Below are positions 40,031 through 49,209 of a stretch of 64,000 nucleotides of DNA, in pieces. The stretch comes from Methylobacterium longum (GTDB lineage: Bacteria > Pseudomonadota > Alphaproteobacteria > Rhizobiales > Beijerinckiaceae): the NCBI RefSeq assembly GCF_022179385.1, contig NZ_BPQS01000002.1, forward strand, positions 248,001 through 312,000. Direction: 5' to 3'. Every line of letters starts with the position of its first letter. Within the stretch, counting starts at the first letter, position 1. A program made the translations under genes and the position numbers. The notes beneath the pieces were generated by a model. It ran no database searches. It was not told where the DNA came from and saw only the letters and a program-made list of their open reading frames with translations.

Positions 40031-41527
40031 TCAATGGGGCGACGGAAGGGCCGCGGCGGCGTCCTTGTCGTGCCGGCCGAAGCGCTCGACCAGCGTCGTG
40101 CTCGCCGCGTTCAGCCCCACGACCTCGACATCGCGACCGCGGGACCGCGCCTTCATCACCACCCGGTCGAGGGCCGCGACGGCCGAGATGTCCCAGAAAT
40201 GCGCCGCATGGACGTCGATCACGAGGCGCTCCACCGGCTCCAGCAGGTCGATCGCCTCCGAGAAGGTGCCGGCCGAGGCGAAGAACACCTGCCCGACGAC
40301 GCGGTACGTGCGGGTTCTGCCGTCGGGCGACAGATCGGACGTGATCCGGTTCAGCCGCGAGACCTTCCCGGCGAAGAAGACGCCGGAGAGCAGCACGCCC
40401 ACCAGCACGCCGATGGCGAGGTCCTTCGTGGCCACCACCACCAGCACGGTCGCCAGCATCACCGCCGAGGAGGGCAGCGGGTTGGTCCGCAGGCGCAGCA
40501 GAGAGCGCCAGGAGAACGTGTTCACCGAGACCATGATCATGACGGCGGTGAGCGCCGCCACCGGCACCACGGCGAGCAGATCCTGGAGTGCCACGAGCAG
40601 CAGCAGCAGGAAGGCCCCGGCCACCAGGGTCGAGAGCCGGCCGCGGGCGCCGGACGACACGTTGATCACCGACTGGCCGATCATCGCGCAGCCGCCCATG
40701 CCGCCGAACACCGCCGAGGCCATGTTGGCGACGCCCTGGCCCATGCACTCGCGGTTCTTGTCGCTTCCGGTGTCGGTCAAGTCGTCGACGATCTGCGCGG
40801 TGAGCAGGCTCTCCAGCAGGCCGACCGCCGCCAGCGTCGCCGCGTAGGGCAGCAGGATCCGCAGGGTGTCGAGGGTCAGGGGCACGTCCGGCAGGGCGAA
40901 GCTCGGCAGCGCCGACGGTAGGGCGCCGAGATGCGCCACCGTGCGCACGTCGAGGTGGAACACGGCGGTGACCGTGGTGAGCACCGCGATCGCCACCAGC
41001 GGCGAGGGTACCGCGCGGGTGATCCGCGGGAACCCGTAGATGATCGCGAGCCCGAGGGCGATCAGCCCGTAGGTGGCGGGCGTGACCCCGGTGAGTTCGG
41101 GCATCTGCGCCAGGAAGATCAGGATCGCCAGCGCGTTGACGAAGCCGGTCATCACCGATTGCGAGACGAACCGCATCAGCCGGCCGAGCCGGAGGAGACC
41201 GGCCAGGATCTGGATGATGCCCATCAGGATCGTGGCGGCGAAGAGGTACTGCACGCCGTGGGCGCGCACGAGGTCGACCATCACCACCGCGGTGGCGGCC
41301 GTGGCGGCCGAGATCATGGCCGGCCGCCCGCCCGCGAACGCGATGGTGCAGGCGATCACCACGGAGGCGTAGAGGCCGACCTTGGGATCGACCCCGGCGA
41401 TCACCGAGAAGCCGATGGCCTCGGGGATCAGCGCGAGGGCGACGACGATCCCCGACAGGGTGTCGCCGCGGATGTTGGACGTCCACGAGCTGAGGAGCCC
41501 GGCGGGTCCGGAGAGTTTGCGTTGCAT
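40031..41527 (-). CDS. SulP-family anion (sulfate) transporter with STAS domain
   Basis: A 498-aa protein: about 10-12 membrane helices (GIVVALALIPEAIGFSVIAGVDPKVGLYAS at the start is a SulP hallmark, and GMGGCAMIGQSVINVSSGARGRLSTLVAG follows) and a cytoplasmic STAS domain from about residue 385 (RTYRVVGQVFFASAGTFSEAIDLLEPVERLVIDVHAAHFWDISAV). Substrate may be sulfate, bicarbonate or another anion; sequence alone does not decide. It stands between hslV and hslU, all leftward, with a structured leader upstream. Confidence 0.9.
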   Translation of the reverse strand: MQRKLSGPAGLLSSWTSNIRGDTLSGIVVALALIPEAIGFSVIAGVDPKVGLYASVVIACTIAFAGGRPAMISAATAATAVVMVDLVRAHGVQYLFAATILMGIIQILAGLLRLGRLMRFVSQSVMTGFVNALAILIFLAQMPELTGVTPATYGLIALGLAIIYGFPRITRAVPSPLVAIAVLTTVTAVFHLDVRTVAHLGALPSALPSFALPDVPLTLDTLRILLPYAATLAAVGLLESLLTAQIVDDLTDTGSDKNRECMGQGVANMASAVFGGMGGCAMIGQSVINVSSGARGRLSTLVAGAFLLLLLVALQDLLAVVPVAALTAVMIMVSVNTFSWRSLLRLRTNPLPSSAVMLATVLVVVATKDLAIGVLVGVLLSGVFFAGKVSRLNRITSDLSPDGRTRTYRVVGQVFFASAGTFSEAIDLLEPVERLVIDVHAAHFWDISAVAALDRVVMKARSRGRDVEVVGLNAASTTLVERFGRHDKDAAAALPSPH

Positions 41528-41548
41528 GGAAAATCCGCACGAGAGGCG

Positions 41549-41635
41549 GGTCCGCGCGGGGCGGACCGGAAGGCGTCTCGGATGCGTGGTCCGGCGGATC
41601 GGCGGCCGGAAGAGCCACCCGGGCTTTCACCGGGT
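41549..41635 (-). promoter_or_regulatory. Structured leader upstream of the SulP gene: three consecutive hairpins
   Basis: Three stems lie in a row before the SulP ATG: GGTCCGC/GCGGACC (41549-41567, loop of five), TCCGG/CCGGA (41590-41610) and ACCCGG/CCGGGT (41617-41635, loop of seven). The nearest stem ends 21 bases from the start codon. Conserved RNA leaders, including one called sul1, are known upstream of sulfate transporter genes in Alphaproteobacteria; I cannot confirm that this is one of them from sequence alone. Confidence 0.4.
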
Positions 41636-41803
41636 CCTTGCGAATGCGCCGACCCTAGGGTCAGCCGCGCCGCATTGCAACATCGCCGCCGGGCGTCAGA
41701 CGAGCCTCGACCCGTTGACCCGGCCGGCGCGCGATGCGGTTCTCGTCGACCCGAGGGCCGCGCAGTCCGGTTGCCCGAACCGCGAGGCCCTGAGACCGGG
41801 CGC

Positions 41804-43474
41804 TCAGGCGGCGCGCACCCGGGCCACGAAGCCCGAGACCTCGCCGCCCAGCCCGTTCGAGCGGCGCGCGATGTCGGCGGCGGCGTTCAGGACCTCGGCG
41901 GCGCTGGCGCCGGTCTCCCGGGCAGCGCCGAGGACCGCCGCCATCGTGTCGGTCACGGCCCGGGTGCCGCTCGCCGCCTCGGAGACGCTGCGGGCGATCT
42001 CCTGCGTGGCGAGCTGCTGCTCCTCCACGGCGGCGGCAACCCCCAGGGCGATGCCGTGGACCTGCTCGATCGTGCCGCCGATCTCCTCGATGGCGGCGAC
42101 CGCCTCGTGAGTCGCGGCGCGCATGGCGGCGATCTGGCCGCCGATCTCCTCGGTGGCCTTCGCGGTCTGCGTGGCGAGGTCCTTCACCTCGGTGGCGACG
42201 ACCGCGAAGCCCCGGCCGGCCTCGCCGGCCCGGGCGGCCTCGATCGTGGCGTTGAGCGCCAGGAGATTGGTCTGGCCCGCGATGGTGGAGATCAGCGAGA
42301 CGACCTGCCCGATCCCGTCCGCGGTGCGCGCCAGGGTCTGCACGCTGCTGCGGGTGCGCCGGGCCGCCTCGACGGCGCTCTGGGCGGCCGTGGAGGTCTG
42401 CGTGACCTGCACGCCGATCTCGCTGGCGGTGGCGGCCAGCTCCTCGGTGGCGGCCGCCACGGCCTCGACGTTGTGCGACGTGGTCTCGGCGGCACGGGTG
42501 ACGGCCTGCGACTGGGCGCCGGTATGCTCGGCGTTGCCGGCCATCGCGGCGGCGGCCCGCTCCAGCCCGGCGGCGGCGCCGGCGAGGTGATCGACGAGGC
42601 TGCCGATGCTGCCCTGGAACTGGTCGGCGAGCCCGCTCATCTCGACCCGCTTCAAGGACCGGGCCTCGGCATCCGTGCGCTGATGCTCGGCGCGCTCGCT
42701 CTCGGCGCCCCGCATGGTCTCGCCGAGGACCGCCATGCTGGCCCAGATGGCCCCGATCTCGTCGCGGCCGGGCTTGACGGCGGACGGCGTGTGATCGCCC
42801 CGCGCCAGGCGCTGGATCGCGTCCGCGACCGCCCGCAGGGGCCGGGCGATCTGGCGCTGCCCCACGAGGAGACCGAGGGCGGTGCAGATCAGCGTGCCGG
42901 CCAGGGCGAGGCCGAGGAGAAGCAGCGTGCGGGTCTCGACCAGCGCCCGCGACTCGGACTGCACCGTGGCCATCTCCGTCCTGCCCGCGTTCACCAGCGC
43001 ATCGATGCTGCTCTGGAAGACCTTGCGGTTGCTGCGGTTGGCGTCGTTGAAGCCGAGATCCGCCGCCGCGCGCGGCCCGACCGTCTCACCGGCATCGGCC
43101 AGCGCGCTGCGCAGGGTCCGGAACGCGTCGGCATTGTGCGCCATCGCGTCGAACAGGGGGCGCTCGGCGGCGGTCACGGTGGGCGACCAGGCGGCGCGCA
43201 GGGCGTCCATCTCGGCCAGGCTCTTCCGGATCCCGGCGGCGTATTTCGCCGCCTCGGCGCGGTCGGCCGAGGCGTAGACGCCGCGCGAATCCATCGTGAC
43301 CTCGACCGCGAGGCGGTTGAAGTTCGCGGCGTTGAGCGCCCGGGCCGAGGCGTCCCCGACCGTGGCCAGGGCGTGGTCGAAGCTCTTCAGCGTCGCCACG
43401 CTGAGGCCGGCCACCACGAGCGTCGTCAGGCTGCAGGCGCCGACGAAGCCCAGCACTTTTCCGCCGATATTCAT
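41804..43474 (-). CDS. Methyl-accepting chemotaxis protein
   Basis: Transmembrane chemoreceptor of 556 aa. Helix 1 at residues 4-28, a four-helix-bundle-like periplasmic domain, helix 2 about residues 182-205 ([23 protein letters not shown]), a HAMP linker, and a long cytoplasmic signalling domain with the tip [43 protein letters not shown]. Ligand unknown. ATG 43474 is chosen; longer frames upstream have no conserved residues and would run through an inverted repeat. Confidence 0.94.
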   Translation of the reverse strand: MNIGGKVLGFVGACSLTTLVVAGLSVATLKSFDHALATVGDASARALNAANFNRLAVEVTMDSRGVYASADRAEAAKYAAGIRKSLAEMDALRAAWSPTVTAAERPLFDAMAHNADAFRTLRSALADAGETVGPRAAADLGFNDANRSNRKVFQSSIDALVNAGRTEMATVQSESRALVETRTLLLLGLALAGTLICTALGLLVGQRQIARPLRAVADAIQRLARGDHTPSAVKPGRDEIGAIWASMAVLGETMRGAESERAEHQRTDAEARSLKRVEMSGLADQFQGSIGSLVDHLAGAAAGLERAAAAMAGNAEHTGAQSQAVTRAAETTSHNVEAVAAATEELAATASEIGVQVTQTSTAAQSAVEAARRTRSSVQTLARTADGIGQVVSLISTIAGQTNLLALNATIEAARAGEAGRGFAVVATEVKDLATQTAKATEEIGGQIAAMRAATHEAVAAIEEIGGTIEQVHGIALGVAAAVEEQQLATQEIARSVSEAASGTRAVTDTMAAVLGAARETGASAAEVLNAAADIARRSNGLGGEVSGFVARVRAA

Positions 43475-43480
43475 GAGAAT

Positions 43481-43520
43481 TTTACCGTCCAGGCATGACC
43501 GAATGCAAAATGACGGTAAA
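43481..43520 (-). promoter_or_regulatory. Nine-base inverted repeat at the chemoreceptor ribosome binding site
   Basis: TTTACCGTC (43481-43489) and GACGGTAAA (43512-43520) are perfect inverted repeats with a 22-base spacer. The arm nearest the gene ends six bases before the ATG and contains the GGA of the presumed Shine-Dalgarno. It could be an RNA hairpin that hides the ribosome site or a repressor operator. Confidence 0.5.
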
Positions 43521-43523
43521 TCT

Positions 43524-43538
43524 TCAATAGGCACTTAA
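43524..43538 (-). promoter_or_regulatory. CtrA-like box, one mismatch
   Basis: On the minus strand TTAA-N7-TTGA differs from the CtrA consensus TTAA-N7-TTAA at one base. CtrA often controls motility and chemotaxis genes in Alphaproteobacteria, and the site lies about 50 bases before the chemoreceptor start. A chance match is possible. Confidence 0.3.
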
Positions 43539-43736
43539 CCGAAGTCGGTGGCCCGAATAGTGGTGGCTGCCAACGAATCCGGTGCCCGGTCGCGTGGCGC
43601 GTGGCGCGACGGGCCCCGGCGAGGGCCCCGTCGACGCAGCGGCGCCGCGGGCAGGGCCGGGAATCCGGACCGGCCGGCGGGTCGCCCCCTGCGCCGAAGC
43701 CGGCTCAATGTCCGGCCGCCCGCGGCCGGCGAGCCC

Positions 43737-44315
43737 TCAGCTGGCGTCGAGCGATTCCATCACGAGGTTGCCGTTCGTGTAGACGCAGATCTCGGCCGCG
43801 ATCGTCATGGCACGGCGGACGATCGCCTCCGCGTCGAGGTCGCCGTCCTCCAGGGCCCGCGCGGCCGCCAGGGCGTAGTTCCCGCCGGAGCCGATCGCCA
43901 TGACGCCGCTCTCGGGCTCGAGCACGTCCCCCGATCCCGACAGGAGCAGGCTCACGTCGCGGTCGGCGACCAGCATCATGGCCTCCAGGCGGCGGAGGTA
44001 GCGGTCGGTCCGCCAGTCCTTGGTAAGTTCCACGCACGCCCGGGTCAGCTGGCCGGGATACTGCTCCAGCTTCGCTTCCAGCCGCTCGAACAGGGTGAAG
44101 GCGTCGGCCGTGGCGCCCGCGAAGCCGCCGATCACAGCGCCCTTGGCGAGGCGGCGGACCTTGCGGGCGTTGCCCTTCACGATCGTCTGGCCGAGGCTGA
44201 CCTGACCGTCGCCGCCCAGCACGACCCGGCCGCCCTTGCGGACCATCAGGATCGTGGTCGCGTGCATCTGGGGCACCGCGCCCCGGTCGTCGTACCTGAA
44301 TGCGTCCTGGCTCAA
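43737..44315 (-). CDS. hslV: ATP-dependent protease subunit HslV
   Basis: Proteasome-like peptidase that works with HslU. The 192-aa precursor carries a 19-residue leader; the mature catalytic threonine is about residue 20 in [50 protein letters not shown] and [14 protein letters not shown] are conserved. It normally lies directly before hslU; here 3.9 kb containing a chemoreceptor and a SulP gene intervene. The 262 bp between its stop and the chemoreceptor start hold no gene. Confidence 0.97.
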   Translation of the reverse strand: MSQDAFRYDDRGAVPQMHATTILMVRKGGRVVLGGDGQVSLGQTIVKGNARKVRRLAKGAVIGGFAGATADAFTLFERLEAKLEQYPGQLTRACVELTKDWRTDRYLRRLEAMMLVADRDVSLLLSGSGDVLEPESGVMAIGSGGNYALAAARALEDGDLDAEAIVRRAMTIAAEICVYTNGNLVMESLDAS

Positions 44316-44409
44316 GTGTCGGCTCCGCTCTCGATGGCGCCGAGATGGGGAGTTTCACCGCCGGAATCCACCTCCGCTGTGCATCGGGGGGTGGGCGGAG
44401 CGGGCCGCG

Positions 44410-45207
44410 TTACTCCGCGACGGCCTCGGCGGTCTGCACCGGGCCGGCATCCTGCAGGATCGACTGCGCCGCGGCCTCGGCCAGGAGCGCGTAGCCCCGG
44501 TCGGCCATGTGCAGGCCGTCGGCGGCGAAGAGCTGCTTCGTGGTCAGCTTCCCCTCGCGCACCCAACCGTGCATCAGGTCGGCGCGGCGGATGACCGGAA
44601 CGTCGAGCTCGTCACCGATGCTGCGCACCGCTTCGAGGAAGCGCGACGCGCCCGGCGTGGCCTCGAGCTTCGGGCACCATTGCGGCTCCATCAGCACCAC
44701 GTCGATGCCGGCCTCGCGAATCCGCCGGATCGCCGCGACGGTGGCGTCGCGAAAATGGTCGATCGACACGCCGCGCAGGGGATCGTTGCTCCCGGTCTGC
44801 CAGATGACGAGCTGCGGCTCGGCCGCGATGACGTCGCGGTCCAGGCGCACCAGCATGTCGTCGACGTGCTCGCCGCCGATGCCGCGGTTGATGACCGCCA
44901 CGTCCATCCCGCGCAGCTTCTTGCGCAGGTCGGACTGGAGGCGGGCCGGGTAGGCGTTCGCCGGGCTCGACGCGCCGACACCCTCCGTGGAGGACGACCC
45001 GAAAGCCACGATCTTCAGGGGCGCACCGATGGCGATCTGGCGCGCGACGTGCGGAAGATCCGGACTCTCGCGGAAGTCGATGCCGATCAGGTCCAGGGAA
45101 TCGGGCAGGAGGTCCGCGTAGGCGAGGACCGCCGTGGGCAGTACCAGCAGGCCGCAGATCACACCGAGACGATGCAGCGCCCTGCGGATGGGATGGGCGG
45201 TGCTCAC
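44410..45207 (-). CDS. SGNH/GDSL-family hydrolase, membrane-anchored or exported
   Basis: A 265-aa esterase-type protein. An N-terminal hydrophobic segment (LGVICGLLVLPTAVLAYADLL) suggests export or anchoring. The SGNH blocks are present: FGSSSTEG (nucleophile Ser), NRGIGGEHVDD (Gly), QTGSNDP (Asn) and ADGLHMADRGY (Asp/His). Likely substrates are acyl or acetyl groups on envelope sugars, but this is inference. GTG 45207 is chosen; another GTG ten codons upstream is possible. It diverges from a glycosyltransferase gene. Confidence 0.85.
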   Translation of the reverse strand: MSTAHPIRRALHRLGVICGLLVLPTAVLAYADLLPDSLDLIGIDFRESPDLPHVARQIAIGAPLKIVAFGSSSTEGVGASSPANAYPARLQSDLRKKLRGMDVAVINRGIGGEHVDDMLVRLDRDVIAAEPQLVIWQTGSNDPLRGVSIDHFRDATVAAIRRIREAGIDVVLMEPQWCPKLEATPGASRFLEAVRSIGDELDVPVIRRADLMHGWVREGKLTTKQLFAADGLHMADRGYALLAEAAAQSILQDAGPVQTAEAVAE

Positions 45208-45501
45208 AGAGTTCGTCGACTGGGACACGCGACCGTTGGCTCCGGCTCTCGTAGGAGACGGATACAATTTGACACACGTCGTGGGAAGGAGCGGTTCCGC
45301 TCGTCGCTTTAAAGCTAACTGAATTCGTAACACAAAATTAACAGGCCGGAATTCGGTCCCGTCGGTCCGTTCCCGGATCGGCACGATCAATGCGTCCATC
45401 GTCGGGCGGATCTCCGATGGGCGGCGGGGAGCGCGGTCCGGCGTCGCGGGTGTCACCCGCGCGTGCCGCGGGCCTCGGCGAGCCGACCCGGGATCGACAG
45501 C
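45208..45501. other. Divergent intergenic region, AT-rich core
   Basis: No gene here. The stretch 45309-45345 (GCTTTAAAGCTAACTGAATTCG through AAAATTAACAG, overlapping pieces) is far more AT-rich than its surroundings and is the best place for promoters of both the SGNH hydrolase and the glycosyltransferase. A TTGACA-like box lies at 45269-45274 without a matching -10. Confidence 0.5.
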
Positions 45502-46740
45502 TTGCGTATCGCGATCCTCACGCACGCGACCGGGCCCCGCGGCGGCGGCGTCCATGCCTTGAGCCTCGGGGAAGCCCTCTGCGCCCTGGGCCATGAGGCC
45601 GTCGTCCATGCGCCCGATCCGACCGGCTCTGGCTTCTTCCGCAACGCGGCCTGTCCGGTGGTCTCGGTGGCGGCCAAGCCGGTCGCCGGACCAGCGTCCG
45701 CGCGGGCCGGCGCGCGGATCGCGGACTACCTCGCTCATTTCGCGACACCGGCCGCCTGCGACTTCGATGTCTTCCACGCCCAGTGCAGTATCAGCGGCAA
45801 CGCCCTGGCCACGCTCGCGCGGCGCCGGCTGATCCCAGGGTTCGTCCGCACCGTCCACAGTGTCACGACGGTCGCGGATCCGACGCTGGCGCGGTGGCAG
45901 GACCGGGCCATCATCGACGCCGCACGCCTGCTGACCTTGAGCCAGATCGGAGCCCTCCACCTCGCGGCCGAGTACGGCGTGGCGGCGGAGGTGGTCGGCA
46001 ACGGCGTCGACGGTGCCGCCTTCAACCCCGAACCCGACTCAGGCGAGGCCGCGCTGTCTCGGCGCCTCGGGCTGAGCTCGGGCCCTATCTTCCTCAGCGT
46101 CGGCGGTTTCGAGCCGCGCAAGAACACCCTCGCGATCATCGAGGCCTTCGCGATCCTCCGACGGGACATGCCGCACGCGCAGCTCGTGTTGGCCGGCGCG
46201 GACGCATCGGGCGACCAAGCGGGCGGACAAGCGGGCTACCATGCCGGGTACCACGCGCGCTGCTGCGCCGCGCTTGAACGCGAGGGGCTCGAGGTCGGAC
46301 CCGGCCGGCCGGTGATCCGCACGGGGTCAATCGCGCAGGCGGACATGCCGGGCCTCTACAGGCTGGCGGACACGCTCGTCTCGCCGTCCCTTGCGGAGAG
46401 CTTCGGCCTCTGCGTGCTGGAATCCGTGGCGTGCGGGACACCGGTCGTCGTCCCGGCCCGAGCGCCATTCAGCGAATACCTTCCGCCCGACGCGGCCCTC
46501 TGGGTGGATCCCGGAGACACCGGCGCCATCGCGGCGGCGATGCGGGCGAGCCTCGAACCCGCGCGCCGGGCGCGTTTGCGCAATCGCGCCCCGGACCTCC
46601 TCAGGGCTCACGGGTGGTCGGCCTGTGCGGCGCGCCACCTCCCGGTCTACGCGGCGCTCGCGCCGGAGCCGTCCCCTGCCGTCCCCTTCGCCACGGGGGC
46701 CGCGGCCTGGAACGTCCTGTGGGTGCCACCCGACGCCTGA
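45502..46740 (+). CDS. Glycosyltransferase family 4, MSMEG_0565 type
   Basis: A 412-aa GT-B enzyme. The start LRIAILTHATGPRGGGVHALSLGEAL, the FHAQCSISGNAL segment and FVRTVHSVTTVADP resemble the MSMEG_0565 family, a glycosyltransferase usually found with a radical SAM protein, an acetyltransferase and a nitrilase-like cluster. The donor-site motif SPSLAESFGLCVLESVACGTPVVVP is intact. The repeated AGYHAGYH around residue 240 looks like a small internal duplication. TTG 45502 fits the family start and has GGGA upstream; GTG 45463 is an alternative. Cluster partners are not in this window. Confidence 0.8.
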   Translation: MRIAILTHATGPRGGGVHALSLGEALCALGHEAVVHAPDPTGSGFFRNAACPVVSVAAKPVAGPASARAGARIADYLAHFATPAACDFDVFHAQCSISGNALATLARRRLIPGFVRTVHSVTTVADPTLARWQDRAIIDAARLLTLSQIGALHLAAEYGVAAEVVGNGVDGAAFNPEPDSGEAALSRRLGLSSGPIFLSVGGFEPRKNTLAIIEAFAILRRDMPHAQLVLAGADASGDQAGGQAGYHAGYHARCCAALEREGLEVGPGRPVIRTGSIAQADMPGLYRLADTLVSPSLAESFGLCVLESVACGTPVVVPARAPFSEYLPPDAALWVDPGDTGAIAAAMRASLEPARRARLRNRAPDLLRAHGWSACAARHLPVYAALAPEPSPAVPFATGAAAWNVLWVPPDA

Positions 46741-46987
46741 GCGCAGCGAAACCCCGTCCGCATCCTCATCGCGGTCGGAGGCGAGGTGTCCGGCTTCGTT
46801 CGTCTCGATGGGCCGACCCATCCGCCGCCGCTTCCGAGGGGCGGCTGCCGCCGGCGCATCGTGACGTGTCCGGCCGCGGTCGGGTCGGACACCGGGCGGA
46901 GCGTCGTGGTGGCGGGCGCCATCGCGGAACTGAAGGCGGCGTTGGGCGGGTTATCGGCCTGTCTCACGAGGTGAACAGGCGGACCCG
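46741..46987. other. Spacer with a doubtful short frame
   Basis: 247 bp after the glycosyltransferase. A frame from GTG 46786 to 46974 (62 codons) is open and GC-rich at third positions, but shows no recognisable domain, starts with a weak site, and competes with frames on the other strand. I do not call it a gene. Confidence 0.4.
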
Positions 46988-47287
46988 ATGGTGAGCCGGA
47001 TCGTTGCAGCGCTCCTCCTGACGGCCGCGCCCGCCGCGGCGCAGACCCGGCCGTCGAGCACGACCATGACCTGCCAGCAGACGGTGCGCCTGATCCAGGC
47101 CAGCGGCGCGATCGTGCTGGGCACCGGCGGCATGACCTACGATCGGTTCGTCCGAGACCGATCGTTCTGCGAACCCACGGAGGTGGCCAAGCGCGCCTTC
47201 CGGCCGACCCGGGACAACCCGCGCTGCCTGATCGGCTACACCTGCTACGAGCCCGGCTTCGACGACTGGCCGGGTCAGGGTTTCTGA
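46988..47287 (+). CDS. Small exported cysteine-containing protein (99 aa)
   Basis: Signal peptide at residues 1-19 (MVSRIVAALLLTAAPAAAQ). The mature part has four cysteines (TMTCQQTV, RSFCEPTE, NPRCLIGYTCYEPG), which could form two disulfides in the periplasm. No known domain recognised. Its last 13 bases overlap the 3' end of selB on the other strand. Function unknown. Confidence 0.8.
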   Translation: MVSRIVAALLLTAAPAAAQTRPSSTTMTCQQTVRLIQASGAIVLGTGGMTYDRFVRDRSFCEPTEVAKRAFRPTRDNPRCLIGYTCYEPGFDDWPGQGF

Positions 47288-49209
47288 GCCGCGCCCGGCT
47301 CCAGTTCGACGATCACCCGGCGGTCTCCCGCCCGGCGGGTGAAGCCGGTGGCGTCGAGGTGCTCCAGAAGTGGAATCGAGAACTTACGGGAGATGCCCAG
47401 CGTCGCGCCGGCCTCGCGGGCGAGGAAGCCCGCCTCCGGCGTCCCGGCGTTGGGAAACGCCTCGGTCAGGCGCGTGCGGGCGCTCGCCACCGCCTCGCGG
47501 TGGAACAGCACCGCGCGGCGCTGCACCCGGTCGATGGCGCGGATCACCGTTCCGGCACCCACGAGGTAGGTGAGCGCCTCGCGTCGGCGCACGTCCCTCC
47601 CCACCGCCTCGGACTCATCGGGGGGGTTCAGGCCGGCCCGGCGGAACATCTGCTCCAGCCGGCGGGCGGCCTCGCTCTCGTTGCGGGCCGGATCGAAATC
47701 GGCGCGCCGCCACAGGTTTCCGGCCTGTGCCACCGTCCCGGACGCCACCAGGTCGCGCAGGACCGTGGCGACGAGCGTCTCCGAGAGCGCCAGGGCGCGG
47801 GTCAAGCGCTCGACCGCGATCCCGTGCTCCATCGGATGGTCGCGGTGGTGCTGCGCGAGGGCCGACAGCGCGGCGGTGCGCAAAGCCTCGAAGGCCGCCG
47901 CCCCGACGAAGCGGTCGCCGATCTCCCGCGCGCCCGATTCGGCAAGCAGCCGCCGCACGCGGTCCGGCGCCGTGCCGGCGAGGCGGGTGAGATTCTGCAG
48001 TGTCGCGCCGACCGCGCCAACCTCCCCGAGGCGGACGGCGAGCGCAACGGCCGGTCCCCCCGCCGCCAGGGCGGCGAGGTCGGCCGTGACGCGCGGATCC
48101 CGCCGCCGGCGCCGTCTGCTCGCCGGATCGAGGATCCGCCCGCCCGCCACCGTGACGGAGGGCGAATCGAGCCGCAGGACGAACGGCTCCCGGGCGGGAA
48201 CCGCCACGGCTTCGGCGAGGTGCAGCTGCGCCTGGGTCTCGGCCCCGGGTTCCAGCGCGTCGCGGTCGAGCAGCCGCAGCCGCGCCGCGACCTCGGTGGT
48301 GCCGAACAGGAGGCGGCAGGCCGTGCCGCCGGCCAGGGGTTCCTCGGCGCTGGCCGCCGCCGCGAGGGCGACGTCGACCCACTGGCTCGGCGCGAGAAGA
48401 CCCGGCATCGACAGCGCCTGACCGCGTCCGATCTCGTCGAGGCCGACACCCCGCAGGGCGACGGCGGTGCGGCGACCCGGCTCGGCGCGCTCCACCGGGC
48501 GGCCGTGGATCTGCAGGCCGCGCACCACGGCGGTCCGGCCGCCGGGGACGATCTCCACCGGGTCGCCGACGGCCAGTGCCCCGCGCCGCAGCGTGCCGGT
48601 TACCACGGTGCCGAAGCCCGCGCGGGAGAAGACGCGATCGACCGGCAGGTAGGGGAAGCCGTCGTCGGTCCCGGCCTCCGCGTCGTCGAGCAGCCCGGCG
48701 AGGGCTGCGCCCAGCACGGGCAGGCCGGCGCCCGTCACCGTCGAGGTGGCGATCACCGGACCCGCCTGAATCCCGGCCCTCGACGCCGCGGCGGCGATCT
48801 CGGCGGCCCGCGCGGCGATGACCTCGGGCGTGGCCAAGTCGGCCTTGGTCAGGACCAGGACGCCGCGGCGCACCCCGATGAGCCGCGCGATCTCGAGATG
48901 CTCGACGGTCTGGGGCTTGATGCCTTCGTGCGCGTCGACCGCCAGCATCACGGCCCGCATGCCGGTGGCCCCGGAAATCATGGCGCGGACGAACCGCTCG
49001 TGCCCCGGAAGATCGACGAGGTCGATCTCGCCCTCACCGGCGGCCAGCAGTGCGAAACCCGGAACGATGGAGACCCCGCGGGCGCGCTCCTCCTTCAGCC
49101 TGTCCGTCTCGACGCCGGTCAGCGCGCGGACCAGCGCGGTCTTGCCATGATCGACATGCCCGATCACGCCGACGAGAAGTGTCTTCAAGGCAGTCACCGA
49201 CCGGACCAT
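47275..49209 (-). CDS. selB: Selenocysteine-specific elongation factor SelB
   Basis: Delivers Sec-tRNA to UGA codons marked by a SECIS element. The 644-aa protein begins with an EF-Tu-like GTPase domain (GVIGHVDHGKTALVRAL, ARGVSIVPGFALL, DLPGHERFVRAM, TKAD) and ends with winged-helix repeats (about residues 400-640) that bind the SECIS hairpin. ATG 49209 is supported by GGAGGG 12 bases upstream; GTG 49197 is an alternative. selA, selD and the tRNA-Sec gene are not in this window. Confidence 0.93.
   Translation of the reverse strand: MVRSVTALKTLLVGVIGHVDHGKTALVRALTGVETDRLKEERARGVSIVPGFALLAAGEGEIDLVDLPGHERFVRAMISGATGMRAVMLAVDAHEGIKPQTVEHLEIARLIGVRRGVLVLTKADLATPEVIAARAAEIAAAASRAGIQAGPVIATSTVTGAGLPVLGAALAGLLDDAEAGTDDGFPYLPVDRVFSRAGFGTVVTGTLRRGALAVGDPVEIVPGGRTAVVRGLQIHGRPVERAEPGRRTAVALRGVGLDEIGRGQALSMPGLLAPSQWVDVALAAAASAEEPLAGGTACRLLFGTTEVAARLRLLDRDALEPGAETQAQLHLAEAVAVPAREPFVLRLDSPSVTVAGGRILDPASRRRRRRDPRVTADLAALAAGGPAVALAVRLGEVGAVGATLQNLTRLAGTAPDRVRRLLAESGAREIGDRFVGAAAFEALRTAALSALAQHHRDHPMEHGIAVERLTRALALSETLVATVLRDLVASGTVAQAGNLWRRADFDPARNESEAARRLEQMFRRAGLNPPDESEAVGRDVRRREALTYLVGAGTVIRAIDRVQRRAVLFHREAVASARTRLTEAFPNAGTPEAGFLAREAGATLGISRKFSIPLLEHLDATGFTRRAGDRRVIVELEPGAAQKP

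Noticed and set aside
46786..46974. 62-codon frame after the glycosyltransferase
   Set aside because: No domain, weak start, and competing frames; third-position GC alone is not enough.
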